Shown here: piece by piece, positions 8,054-16,900 of the stretch
Numbering within the stretch: the first letter of the stretch is position 1
Layout: the number at the start of each line of letters is the position of its first letter
NCBI RefSeq assembly: GCF_039542225.1
Contig: NZ_BAABHS010000003.1
Span: 62,001 to 126,000, forward strand
DNA length: 64,000 nt
Direction: 5' to 3'
Origin: Yinghuangia aomiensis
GTDB taxonomy: Bacteria; Actinomycetota; Actinomycetes; Streptomycetales; Streptomycetaceae
Translations under genes and position numbers: made by a program
Notes under the pieces: model-generated
The model's input: only the letters and a program-made list of their open reading frames with translations
Database searches by the model: none
Told to the model about the DNA's origin: nothing

Positions 8054-8518
8054 TCAGCAGGCGCAGGCGATGCCGGAGGCCGGGGCGGTGAGCGGGTCGG
8101 GGGCGGTGCGGATGAGGCCGGCGGAGGTCTCGTAGGCGAAGCCTTCGCGGGCCCAGTACTCGAACCCGCCGATCATTTCCTTCACCCGGTAGCCGAGGCG
8201 GGCGAAGGCGAGCGCGGCCTTGGTGGCCCCGTTGCAGCCCGGACCCCAGCAGTAGGTGACGACGGTCGCGTCGCGGGCCACGAGGTCCGGCGCGAGTTCG
8301 GCGATGCGCGCCGTGGGGATGTGCAGGGCGCCGGGGATGTGGCCCTGGTCCCAGCCGACTTGGTGGCGCGAGTCGACGACCACGATGCCGGGGGCGCCGG
8401 CGGTGAGGTCGGCGTGGACGTCGGAGACGTCCGCTTCGAAGGCGAGCCGGGCGGCGAAGTGCGCGGCGGCGGCTTCGGGGGATGCGGCCGGGGTGTGGGT
8501 GACAGCGGACGGGGTCAT
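8054..8518 (-). CDS. Rhodanese-like domain protein, 154 aa
   Basis: Single rhodanese domain. VVVDSRHQVGWDQGHIPGALHIP (about 47-68) is the usual CH2A-type region. The active-site loop CWGPGCNG places the catalytic cysteine at about C90, with a second cysteine five residues on. Rhodaneses transfer sulfane sulfur or sense redox state. A CXGXGC loop with two cysteines and a further C-terminal CAC tail could allow disulfide chemistry. Divergent from a DJ-1/AraC regulator gene 124 bases away, a pairing that suggests regulation by that protein. Its substrate is not predictable. Confidence 0.88.
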   Translation of the reverse strand: MTPSAVTHTPAASPEAAAAHFAARLAFEADVSDVHADLTAGAPGIVVVDSRHQVGWDQGHIPGALHIPTARIAELAPDLVARDATVVTYCWGPGCNGATKAALAFARLGYRVKEMIGGFEYWAREGFAYETSAGLIRTAPDPLTAPASGIACAC

Positions 8519-8630
8519 GTCCTTCTCCTTGGCGGCGTGCTTACGGGCGCTTGTGCGTGGCGCTCGCTGACGTGGTCGATCCTCGCCGCCGGGGTGGGCC
8601 GTCGACAGTGGCGGGAACGACCCCTATCGC

Positions 8631-8642
8631 TAAGATCCCGCC
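8631..8642 (+). promoter_or_regulatory. -10 element of a probably leaderless transcript (GlxA-type regulator)
   Basis: TAAGAT (8631-8636) ends six bases before the ATG at 8643 and no Shine-Dalgarno is present. This spacing would put transcription start at or next to the A of the start codon. The -35 region is not convincing. Confidence 0.5.
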
Positions 8643-9641
8643 ATGGTTGCGGTGGAGGAACCGGTCGGGCCGACGTCGGCGTTCTGCGGGTCGGTGGCGG
8701 TGCTGGCCTTCGACGGGATGGCCCCGTTCGAACTGGGGTCCGTGGTGGAGATCTTCGGTCTGCCGCGGCCCGAGCTGGGGGTGCCCTGGTACCGGTTCTT
8801 CGTGTGCGGGGAGAGCCGCGAGCCGCTGCGGGTGGTGGGCGGGTTCTCGATCACCGTGGAGCACGGGCTGGATGTGCTGGCGGCCGCGGACACGGTGATC
8901 GTGCCGGGTGTCGCGGACGTCCGGGGGCAGGTGTCTCCGGCGCTGGTCGAGGCGCTGCGGGCGGCCCGGGCGCGCGGGGCGCGGATCGTGTCGATCTGCT
9001 CGGGCGCGTTCGCGTTGGCGGCGGCCGGGTTGCTGGACGGGCGGACGGCGACGACGCATTGGAAGTACGCGGAGCTGCTGACGGAGCGGTATCCGCGGGT
9101 ACGGGTCGACGCGGACGTGCTGTACGTGGACGGCGGCGACGTGCTGACGAGCGCGGGCAGCGCGGCGGGCTTGGACCTGTGCCTGCACCTGGTCCGCAAG
9201 GACCACGGCGCGAAGGTGGCCAACGCGGTGGCGCGGCGGCTGGTGATCCCCCCGCACCGGGAGGGCGGCCAGGCGCAGTTCATCCGCGCGGCGGTGGGCG
9301 AGGTGGACGGCGACGACGGGATCGCCCGGTCGATGGCGTGGGCGCTGGAGCACGTGGCCGAGCCGATCACGGTGGCGGACCTGGCGGCGCAGGCGCACGT
9401 GTCGCAGCGGACCTACCTGCGCCGGTTCGCCGCGCAGACGGGCACCAGTCCGGTGCGGTGGGTGCTGACGCAGCGCATCCGGGCCAGCTTGGCCCTCCTG
9501 GAGGAGACGGCGGCGTCGGTGGAGGAGGTCGGGACGGCGGTGGGCTTCGAGAGCCCGGTCACCTTCCGGCACCACTTCGGCCGTGCGATGGGGACGTCGC
9601 CGAGCGCGTACCGGAAGGCGTTCCGGGCGTCGGCGGCGTAG
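8643..9641 (+). CDS. GlxA-family DJ-1/PfpI-AraC transcriptional regulator
   Basis: 332 aa. The N-terminal half (about 15-200) is a DJ-1/PfpI-like domain with the nucleophile-elbow-like ICSGAFALAAAG (Cys at about 120). The C-terminal half holds an AraC double helix-turn-helix (about 225-325), including ITVADLAAQAHVSQRTYLRRF and VGTAVGFESPVTFRHHFGRA. This is the GlxA/FtrA-type architecture; members control small-molecule catabolism or stress genes, with the DJ-1 domain as presumed ligand sensor. Divergently transcribed from the rhodanese gene, its likely target. Confidence 0.92.
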   Translation: MVAVEEPVGPTSAFCGSVAVLAFDGMAPFELGSVVEIFGLPRPELGVPWYRFFVCGESREPLRVVGGFSITVEHGLDVLAAADTVIVPGVADVRGQVSPALVEALRAARARGARIVSICSGAFALAAAGLLDGRTATTHWKYAELLTERYPRVRVDADVLYVDGGDVLTSAGSAAGLDLCLHLVRKDHGAKVANAVARRLVIPPHREGGQAQFIRAAVGEVDGDDGIARSMAWALEHVAEPITVADLAAQAHVSQRTYLRRFAAQTGTSPVRWVLTQRIRASLALLEETAASVEEVGTAVGFESPVTFRHHFGRAMGTSPSAYRKAFRASAA

Positions 9642-9726
9642 TTCCGCCGGTCGGGCGCCGATGTCGGTGCGGCCCGCTAGCTTCCCTCCGCTGTCGGAGC
9701 GGGCTGGTAGGCGTCGGAGGTCACAT

Positions 9727-10173
9727 ATGGGTGCGTCGAGCTGGTGGTATGTGACGCGGTACCAGGAGGACTTCGGGCAGGCGCTGCGCGTGCTTCAGGA
9801 CGAGGTGTTGGCGTCCGGGGACTTCGTCGACCCCGCCGAATGGGGCATGCCGGTGCTCCGGTCGCCCGTTGATCTGTTCGAGAACGAGATCTACTGGGAG
9901 TTCCTGGGCACCTGCGGGACGCACTCGGTCCTGGACGTCAACCGGGTGATCGACGCCGAAGCCGCCCCGGAGCTCGGCGCGGTGCTGCCGGTGAGCGTTG
10001 CGGAAGTCCTCGAACGGTACGGGACGGACCAGCCGACGCGCGACGATCTCGTCGGCCCGGACGAGCAGTTGCCGATGATGGACACCATGCCCAAGTGGAG
10101 CGGCGCCTGCATGGTGCTCTACGCGGACGGGGTCCCGGACGAGATCGCCTTCTGGGGCGTGTCCGGCGACTGA
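9727..10173 (+). CDS. Hypothetical protein, 148 aa
   Basis: Not assigned to a family. ATG at 9727 with GGAGG six bases upstream. The protein is acidic, rich in aromatic residues, and lacks a signal peptide or membrane helix. It begins GASSWWYVTRYQEDFGQAL and has alternating helix-like and strand-like stretches. From memory, similar short acidic proteins starting S-W-x-Y/W occur as orphan genes in Streptomyces genomes, with no known role. Its last 55 bases overlap the 3' end of the convergent HxlR-type gene, an unusually long tail-to-tail overlap. Confidence 0.75.
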   Translation: MGASSWWYVTRYQEDFGQALRVLQDEVLASGDFVDPAEWGMPVLRSPVDLFENEIYWEFLGTCGTHSVLDVNRVIDAEAAPELGAVLPVSVAEVLERYGTDQPTRDDLVGPDEQLPMMDTMPKWSGACMVLYADGVPDEIAFWGVSGD

Positions 10174-10691
10174 CCGCCGTCCGGGCCTTCCGCGGCCCGC
10201 GTGACCACCAACGGCCCCAGCACCCGGGTGCCCGGGCCGACGGCGCCGCCCGGGCCCGGGAGTTGGGTGGTGTTGTCGGCGGTGAGTTCGCCGCCGCAGT
10301 GGGCGCAGGTGGTGACCGGGGTCGTCGTGGTGCCGCAGTCGTGGTGGTGGATGCGCATCGGCGGGCCGGCGGGGGTGGGGTACCAGCGGTCGCCCCAGGC
10401 CATCAGGGCGAGGAGGACGGGGTACAGCTCCTTGCCCTTGGGCGTGGCCAGGTAGTGCTCGCGGGGCGGGTGGGACTGGTACTGCTCGCGTGTCAGGACG
10501 CCTTCGTCGACCAGGCGGGCCAGGCGGGCGGCCAGGACCTTGCGGGAGATGCCCAGGTCGGTGGCCAGGTCGTCGAAGCGGGTGACGCCGCAGATGACGT
10601 CGCGCATGATCAGCGCCGTCCACGCGTCGGCGAACAGGTCGGTCGCGCGGGCGATCGAGCAGGCGACGTCGGCGAGGGGGGTCCTGGTCAT
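10119..10691 (-). CDS. HxlR-family winged-helix transcriptional regulator
   Basis: 190 aa from the ATG at 10691 (MTRTPLADVACSIARATDLF). The HxlR/MarR-like winged helix covers about residues 8-110, with WTALIMRDVICGVTRFDDL, GISRKVLAARLARLVDEGVL and the wing YLATPKGKEL. A C-terminal extension contains CGTTTTPVTTCAHCGGEL; the spaced cysteines (C..., CAHC) could bind metal or sense redox state. HxlR proteins often respond to aldehydes, quinones or oxidation. The gene is divergent from a methyltransferase gene with two palindromes between. The overlap with the convergent gene at 10119-10173 leaves the exact C-terminus open to question. Confidence 0.88.
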   Translation of the reverse strand: MTRTPLADVACSIARATDLFADAWTALIMRDVICGVTRFDDLATDLGISRKVLAARLARLVDEGVLTREQYQSHPPREHYLATPKGKELYPVLLALMAWGDRWYPTPAGPPMRIHHHDCGTTTTPVTTCAHCGGELTADNTTQLPGPGGAVGPGTRVLGPLVVTRAAEGPDGGQSPDTPQKAISSGTPSA

Positions 10692-10708
10692 ACGTCCAGC
10701 GTAGTCGG

Positions 10709-10723
10709 GTTCCTTGAGGGAAC
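10709..10723. promoter_or_regulatory. HxlR operator, copy 1
   Basis: 15-base palindrome GTTCCTTGAGGGAAC, with five-base arms GTTCC/GGAAC, 17 bases upstream of the HxlR-type gene. The same element recurs 44 bases away. Symmetry and position argue for binding by the adjacent regulator. Confidence 0.65.
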
Positions 10724-10752
10724 TCGAGTGTGTTACGTTCGCGGCAAGGTGG

Positions 10753-10767
10753 GTTCCCTGAGGGAAC
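10753..10767. promoter_or_regulatory. HxlR operator, copy 2
   Basis: 15-base palindrome GTTCCCTGAGGGAAC with perfect six-base arms, 25 bases upstream of the methyltransferase start. Together with copy 1 it shares the longer block GGTTCC-TGAGGGAACTCG, differing at one base. Confidence 0.65.
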
Positions 10768-10792
10768 TCGTGTCGGCCCCGAAGGGGATGCC

Positions 10793-11566
10793 ATGGCCGC
10801 CTCCACACCGCGTATCGAACTGGACGGCCGCGATCCCGCGGCGGTGGACGGGCGTCAGCTCCGCGCTGTCGCGTTCCAGGACGTGCGCTTGGCGTACGTG
10901 CGCGAGGTGGTGCGCGACGCCGGGTCGGCGGTCGCGGGCAACGCCGCGCTGGTGGTGGGGAACGGGCGCGGGCCGTTGGCGGGATCGCTGGCCGGGCTCG
11001 GGTTCGCGGTGACGGCGGTGGATCCCTCGGCCGTGGCGACCGAGATGGCGCGGACGGAGAGCGCCGCGCGGGGGCTCCCGGTCGAGCACGTGGTGGCGGA
11101 CGCGGAGAAACTCCCCGTGGGCGATGGAGCGTTCGGACTGGTGTACGTGGCGGACACCCTGGAGACGTCGGCGGATCTCGACGGCGTGGTCCGGGAGGCG
11201 GCGCGCGTGCTGGCCCCGGACGGGGTGCTCGTCTACGACACCGTGAACCGGACGTGGTTGGCGAAGGCGATCTACCTGGGCGCCTTCCAGCGGTTCCCGG
11301 GGACGCGGATCATGCCGCCGGGGCGGTACGCGGCCGAGCGCCTGCGCACGCCGGGCGAGATGGCCGACGTCCTCGCCCGGCACGGTCTGGCGAACGAGGA
11401 CACACGCGGATTCAAGCCGCGCAACCCGCTGCATCTGGTGACGGCCACGCGCAAGCGCCGGCAGGGGAAGATCACCGACGAACAGATCCCGCCGCTGGTC
11501 GACTTCGTGCTGGGCGGGAATCCGCTGGTCACCTACCTGGGGTATGCCCGGCGAACGGCTCGGTGA
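10793..11566 (+). CDS. Class I SAM-dependent methyltransferase (UbiE/UbiG-like)
   Basis: 257 aa. A Rossmann-like SAM-binding region covers about 40-150: ALVVGNGRGPLAGSLAG is motif I, AVDPS the acidic loop, and LVYVADTLE the motif IV region, followed by APDGVLVYDTVNR. The C-terminal part (IMPPGRYAAERLRTPGEM, GFKPRNPLH) resembles the UbiG/small-molecule O-methyltransferase group. The ATG at 10793 is preceded by AAGGGGA. Divergent from the HxlR-type regulator with twin palindromes, so expression is probably induced when that repressor senses its ligand; methylation of a quinone-like or phenolic compound would fit but is inference. Overlaps the convergent creatininase-family gene by 38 bases. Confidence 0.82.
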   Translation: MAASTPRIELDGRDPAAVDGRQLRAVAFQDVRLAYVREVVRDAGSAVAGNAALVVGNGRGPLAGSLAGLGFAVTAVDPSAVATEMARTESAARGLPVEHVVADAEKLPVGDGAFGLVYVADTLETSADLDGVVREAARVLAPDGVLVYDTVNRTWLAKAIYLGAFQRFPGTRIMPPGRYAAERLRTPGEMADVLARHGLANEDTRGFKPRNPLHLVTATRKRRQGKITDEQIPPLVDFVLGGNPLVTYLGYARRTAR

Positions 11567-12266
11567 GCAGCGCGATCGGGGCCGCCGCGGCGCGGGAGAG
11601 GGCGTCGAGGATACGGCGGCCTTTGCCTGCGGTGGCCAGGGACGGGTGGCCGATCACGCCGTTCGGGGCGTAGGCCTGGATGCCCAGGGTGAGGAGATGC
11701 GGGCGTTCGGGGGCGTCGTGGTCGCCGGCCGGGTGGCCGGGGCGGACGAGGTCGGGCGCGGCGTGCAGGAGGAGTGAGGTCTCCAATTCGCCGGCGTGCA
11801 TGTCGGCGCTGAGGGTGGTGTGCAACCCGGCTGCGTCGCGGGCCTGTTGCCAGTCCTGACGGGTGGGGAACAGCGCCACGAGCGGTCGAGCGGTGTTGGC
11901 CTCTTGGACGAGGTTGGACAGGGCGTAGTTGCCGCCGTGCGCGTTGACGATCAGCAGCGCGTCGATGCCGGAGGCGCGGAGCGAGCCGCGGATGTCCGCG
12001 ACCACGGCCGGCAGGGTGGTCGCGCTGATGCTGACCGTGCCCGGGAACGCGGTGTGTTCGTGGCTGCACGACACGGTGACGGCGGGCAGCAGGAAGCCGC
12101 CGTGGTCGGCGGCGATGCGGTCGGCGACCAGGGCCGCGATGACGGTGTCGGTGGCCAGGGGCAAGTGGTCGCCGTGCTGTTCGAAGCTGCCGACGGGGAG
12201 TACCGCGAACCGCGGCCGGGCGGTGCGGAGGTCGGCGGCGGTGGTGCGGGGGAGCGCGAAATCCAT
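11529..12266 (-). CDS. Creatininase-family amidohydrolase
   Basis: 245 aa from the ATG at 12266. Family motifs with metal-binding residues are clear: VLPVGSFEQHGDHLPLATDT (Glu and two His, about 22-41), VSCSHEHTAFPGTVSI (about 70), IVNAHGGN (about 113) and the glutamate-containing MHAGELETS (about 165). Creatininase-family enzymes cleave cyclic or linear amides; MftE of the mycofactocin pathway is another member. No mycofactocin genes lie nearby, so a specific substrate cannot be given. Its 3' end overlaps the convergent methyltransferase gene by 38 bases. Confidence 0.85.
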   Translation of the reverse strand: MDFALPRTTAADLRTARPRFAVLPVGSFEQHGDHLPLATDTVIAALVADRIAADHGGFLLPAVTVSCSHEHTAFPGTVSISATTLPAVVADIRGSLRASGIDALLIVNAHGGNYALSNLVQEANTARPLVALFPTRQDWQQARDAAGLHTTLSADMHAGELETSLLLHAAPDLVRPGHPAGDHDAPERPHLLTLGIQAYAPNGVIGHPSLATAGKGRRILDALSRAAAAPIALLTEPFAGHTPGR

Positions 12267-12387
12267 GGGGCCAAGATTGCCGAGCGGAGGCGGCGGCCGC
12301 GGCAACCGCGGCCCCTGTGGCCGCGTCGGACCTAGCGATAGCTTCGGGTGGGGCCCGCCACAGGCGCGGGGGGACGGAGGGTGTGCG

Positions 12388-13809
12388 ATGGCGGTGGCCG
12401 AGGCCGTGGGTACGGCGCGGGACGAGGAAAACGCGGTGCTGGAAGGGCGCGCGTTCCGGGTGCCGGGGTTCCGGACGTGGGGGAACCGGAGCGCCAAGGC
12501 CGAGGGGAAGGCGCTGCGCAAGGCGTTCTCCCGCGGGGAGCACGCGCGTTTCGAGACGGCCGCGGACCGGCCGGACGTCGTCGACGTCGTCGAGCAGGCC
12601 AACGCGGGGCGTCTGGACCACCTGGTCCCGATCCGGATCGGCCGGATGGTGGCCACGCCCTTCGCGTTCCTGCGCGGGTCGGCCGGGCTGATGGCCGCGG
12701 ACCTGGCGAACACGCCGGTCACCGGGGTCGACGCGCAGATCTGCGGTGACGCGCACGCCGGGAACTTCGGGCTGTACGGCAGCGCGGACGGGCGTCTGGT
12801 GATGGACGTCAACGACTTCGACGAGACCACCCCGGGGCCCTGGGAGTGGGACCTGAAGCGGCTCGCGGCAAGCCTCGTGGTCGCGGCGCGCGTCGGCGGC
12901 GCGGCGGAGGACGTGGCCCGGGACGCCGCCCGGGACGCCGCGGAGGCCTACCGGAAGACGATGGCGCTGCTGGCCGGTATGCCGGTGCTGCAGGCCTGGC
13001 AGGCGATCGCCGACGAGTCGCTGGTGTGGCATGCGGAAGCGCACGATCTGACCGGGCTGCTGGAGCAGGTCTCGGCGAAGGCGCGGAAGAACACCAGTGC
13101 CAAGTTCGCGTCCCGGTCGACGGTGGAACTCGGCGACGGGCGGCGCCGTTTCGTGCCGGATCCGCCCGTGCTGACGACGGTGGACGACGCGACGGCGGAG
13201 GCGGTCGCGCAGTCGCTGGCGTCGTATGCGGGGACGCTGTCGCCGGAGCGCCGGCCGATGTTCGCGCGGTTCGCGGTGGAGGACGTGGCTTTCCGGGTGG
13301 TGGGGACCGGCAGCGTCGGGCTGCGGTCGTATGTGGTGATGCTCGAAGGCAGCGGCGACGAGCCGCTGGTGCTGCAGGTGAAGGAGTCCCGGCGGTCGGC
13401 ACTCGCCCCGTATCTGGGGATCGGCCACGACGCGCACGAGGGCCGCCGGGTGGTCTTCGGGCAGAAGATCATGCAGGCGGTGACGGACTCGCTGCTGGGT
13501 TGGACGACGGTCGGGGGACTGCCTTTCCAAGTGCGGCAGTTCCGGAACATGAAGGGCAGCATCGACGCGAGCCTGCTGCCCGGCGACCAGATCGACGACT
13601 ACGCGCGGATGACGGGCGCGCTGCTGGCCCGCGCGCACAGCCACTCGGTCGACCCGAAGCTGCTGGCCGGATACTGCGGCAAGAACGGCAAGTTGGACGA
13701 GGCGATGGCGGACTTCGCGGTGGCGTACGCGGACCAGACCGAGCGGGACCACGAGCGGCTGGTCGCGGCGGTGGCGGCGGGGCGGCTGCCGGCCGAGACC
13801 GGGGTCTGA
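12388..13809 (+). CDS. DUF2252 family protein
   Basis: 473 aa. The family hallmarks are present: FLRGSAGLMAADL (about 92-104), the histidine/aspartate motif QICGDAHAGNFG (about 116) and MDVNDFDETTPGPWEWDLKR (about 138-157), followed by RQFRNMKGS near 390. DUF2252 proteins resemble a kinase/phosphotransferase fold (aminoglycoside-phosphotransferase-like), and the D-H..N and D-F-D residues fit that, but no substrate is established. ATG at 12388 with GGAGG seven bases upstream. Stand-alone plus-strand gene ending at a very long hairpin shared with the convergent 5-oxoprolinase gene. Confidence 0.9.
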   Translation: MAVAEAVGTARDEENAVLEGRAFRVPGFRTWGNRSAKAEGKALRKAFSRGEHARFETAADRPDVVDVVEQANAGRLDHLVPIRIGRMVATPFAFLRGSAGLMAADLANTPVTGVDAQICGDAHAGNFGLYGSADGRLVMDVNDFDETTPGPWEWDLKRLAASLVVAARVGGAAEDVARDAARDAAEAYRKTMALLAGMPVLQAWQAIADESLVWHAEAHDLTGLLEQVSAKARKNTSAKFASRSTVELGDGRRRFVPDPPVLTTVDDATAEAVAQSLASYAGTLSPERRPMFARFAVEDVAFRVVGTGSVGLRSYVVMLEGSGDEPLVLQVKESRRSALAPYLGIGHDAHEGRRVVFGQKIMQAVTDSLLGWTTVGGLPFQVRQFRNMKGSIDASLLPGDQIDDYARMTGALLARAHSHSVDPKLLAGYCGKNGKLDEAMADFAVAYADQTERDHERLVAAVAAGRLPAETGV

Positions 13810-13882
13810 GCGCCGCGGCGTCCCGGCGTCGGGCGGCCGGGCCGATGGGCCGATAGGCCGGGCTGTGGTGCCGGAGTGGACG

Positions 13883-13928
13883 TGCCGTTCCGGAAACAGC
13901 TTTGTGGAAAGCTGTTTCCGGAACGGCA
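13883..13928. terminator. Bidirectional terminator with perfect 21-bp stem
   Basis: Perfect inverted repeat: 13883-13903 pairs with 13908-13928 across a GTGG loop. It lies between the convergent DUF2252 gene (ends 13809) and the 5-oxoprolinase gene (ends 13936), so it can terminate both. Confidence 0.85.
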
Positions 13929-13935
13929 ACCCGTC

Positions 13936-16900
13936 TCACACCGCGCCGTAGCCTCCCCCGCCCGGCGTCTCGATCTCCAGGACGTCGTCGACCCCGACGT
14001 CCACCACGTCGAAGCCGGCCAGCGTGACCGTTCCGCCGTCCGCGCGCACGACCCGGTTGGCGCCCGGCGAGCCCGGCGCGCCGCCCGCCATGCCGTACGG
14101 CGGCACCCGCCGGTGGCCGGACAACGTGCACACCGTCATCGGCGCCAGGAACCGGATCCGGCGGACCGCGCCGTCGCCGCCGCGCCACCGGCCCGGACCC
14201 CCGCTGCCCGGACGGATCGCGAACTCCTCCAGGCGGACCGCGAACCGCGACTCCAGCACCTCGGGATCGGTCAACCGCGAATTCGTCATGTGCGTCTGCA
14301 CCACCGACGCGCCGTCGAAGCCGTCGCCCGCCCCCGAACCCGAGCCCAGCGTCTCGTAGTACTGGTCCGACGCGTCGCCGAAGGTCACGTTGTTCATCGT
14401 CCCGGAGCCCTCCGCCTGCACGCCCATCGCGGCGTACAGCGCGCCGGTGACCGCCTGCGACGTCTCCACGTTCCCGGCGACGACCGCCGCGGGGAACTCC
14501 GGGGCGAGCATCGACCCCGGCGGGATCACGATCGTCAACGGCCGCAGGCAGCCCTCGTTGAGCGGGATCTCGTCCGCGACCAACGTGCGGAACACGTACA
14601 GGACGGCCGCGGTGACCACCGACGACGGCGCATTGAGGTTCGTCGCGAGCTGAGCCGACGTACCCCCGAAGTCGATCGCCGCGGACCGCGAGGAGCGGTC
14701 CACGGTGACCCGGACCTCGATGACCGCGCCGTTGTCCGTCTCGTAGCGGTAGTGGCCGTCCTCCAACGCGTCGATGACCCGGCGGACCGCCTCCTCCGCG
14801 TTGTCCTGCACATGGCGCATGTAGGCCTGCACCACGTCGAGGCCGAAGTGCCGGATCATCCGGCGGACTTCCTCGACACCCCTGGTGTTCGCCGCCACCT
14901 GCGCCCGCAGATCGGCGAGGTTCGCCTCCGGGTTGCGCGACGGGTACTCCGCCTCGGACAGCAGCCGCCGGGTCTCCGCCTCGCGGAAACGCCCGCCGTC
15001 GACCAGCAGCCAGGCGTCGAACAGCACGCCCTCCTCGGCGATCGACGTGCTGCCCGCGGGCATCGAACCGGGCGTGATGCCGCCGATCTCGGCGTGGTGG
15101 CCGCGGGCGGCGACGAAGAACAGGATCTCCGGACCGGCCGCATCGCCGCCGTCCTCGGCGAAGACCGGCGTGATCACCGTGACGTCCGGCAGGTGCGTGC
15201 CGCCGTGGTACGGGTCGTTCACCGCGTACACGTCGCCGGGCTTCAGCCCCGCCCCGCACCGCCGGACGACCTCCTTGACCGCGCTGCTCATCGACCCCAA
15301 GTGCACCGGGATGTGCGGTGCGTTCGCGATCAGGTTGCCGTCCGGGTCGAACAGCGCGCACGAGAAGTCCAGGCGCTCGCGGATGTTCACCGACTGCGCG
15401 GTGGACTCCAGGGAACTGCCCATCTGCTCCGCGATGGACATGAAGAGGTTGTTGAAGATCTCCAGGAGCACCGGATCGACCGCGGTGCCCTCCCGCGCCG
15501 ACGCGAGCGCCGCGACCCGCTCGACACGCAGGTGGCCGCCACGGGTGGCGGTGGCCCGCCAGCCTTCGTCCACGACGGTGGTGGAGTTCGGGTCGGTGAT
15601 GATCGCCGGGCCGGCGATGTGCTCGTCCACGGCCATGGACGCCCGGCTGCGCAGCGGAATGTCGCGCCAGGTGCCGGACACGTAGGTGCGCACCGGCACC
15701 GCCTCGGCGGGGCCGTGCGCGTCGTCGTCCGCGGCTTCGAGGCGCTCCGGCTGATCGGTCAGGCCGATGGCCTCGGCGGACAGCGATTCGACGACCAGCG
15801 GTCGGTCCATCAGGAACGAATAGGTGCGGCGGTGCACGCCCTCGAACGCGGCCGTCATGGCGTCCGGGTCGGCGAAGTCGACCGCGAGCGCGGTATCGGT
15901 GCCCTGATAGCGCAGGTGGGCGCGCCGCGTGACGCGGATGCGGTCGGCGGGCACCCCTTCGTCGAGGAGTTCGGCGCGTGCGGCGGCCTCCAGGTCGGCG
16001 GCGGCCGAGGTCAGGCGCGGCATGGCCGCGGTGGACAACTCGGCCTCCACCGCATGCTGCCGCATCGTCGTGGTGTCCGCGAGGCCGATGCCCAGCGCGG
16101 ACAGCACACCCGCCATCGGCGGCACGAGAACGGTGCGGATGCCGAGCGAGTCGGCGAGCGCGCAGGCGTGCTGGCCGCCCGCGCCGCCGAACGTCGTCAG
16201 CGCGTACTCGCCGACATCGTGGCCCTTCTCGACCGAGATGCGCTTGACCGCGTTGGCGGTGTTCGCGACCGCGATCCGCAGGAACCCCTCGGCGACCTCC
16301 TCCGGGGTGCGGTCGTCGCCGGTCGCCGTGCGGATCTCCGCGGCCAGGTCGGCGAACCGGCGGCGGACTGCCGCGGCGTCCAGCGGCTGGTCCCCGTCCG
16401 GACCGAAGACGTGCGGGAAGAACGCGGGCTGGATGCGGCCGAGCATGACGTTGGCGTCGGTCACCGTCAGCGGACCGCCGTTGCGGTAGCAGGCCGGGCC
16501 GGGATCGGCGCCCGCCGACTCCGGGCCCACCCGGTACCGGCCGCCGTCGAACCGCAGAATCGATCCCCCGCCCGCCGCGACGGTGTCGATGGCGAGCATC
16601 GGGGCGCGCAGCCGGACACCCGCGACCTGGGTGTCGAAGACCCGCTCGTACTCGCCCGTGTAGTGCGAGACGTCGGTGGACGTGCCGCCCATGTCGAAGC
16701 CGATGATCTTGTCGTATCCGGCGAGTTCCGACATGCGGGCCATGCCCACGATGCCGCCCGCGGGACCCGACAGGATCGCGTCCTTGCCGCGGAAGTGGTG
16801 CGCTTCCGCGAGCCCGCCGTTGGACTGCATGAACATCAGCCGGACGCCTGGGAGCTGGTCGGCGACCTGCGCGACGTAGCGGCCCAGCACCGGCGACAGA

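Noticed and set aside
11529..12266. MftE of a mycofactocin cluster
   Set aside because: Creatininase-family motifs are present but no mftA/B/C/D/F genes occur nearby, so the specific name is not supported.
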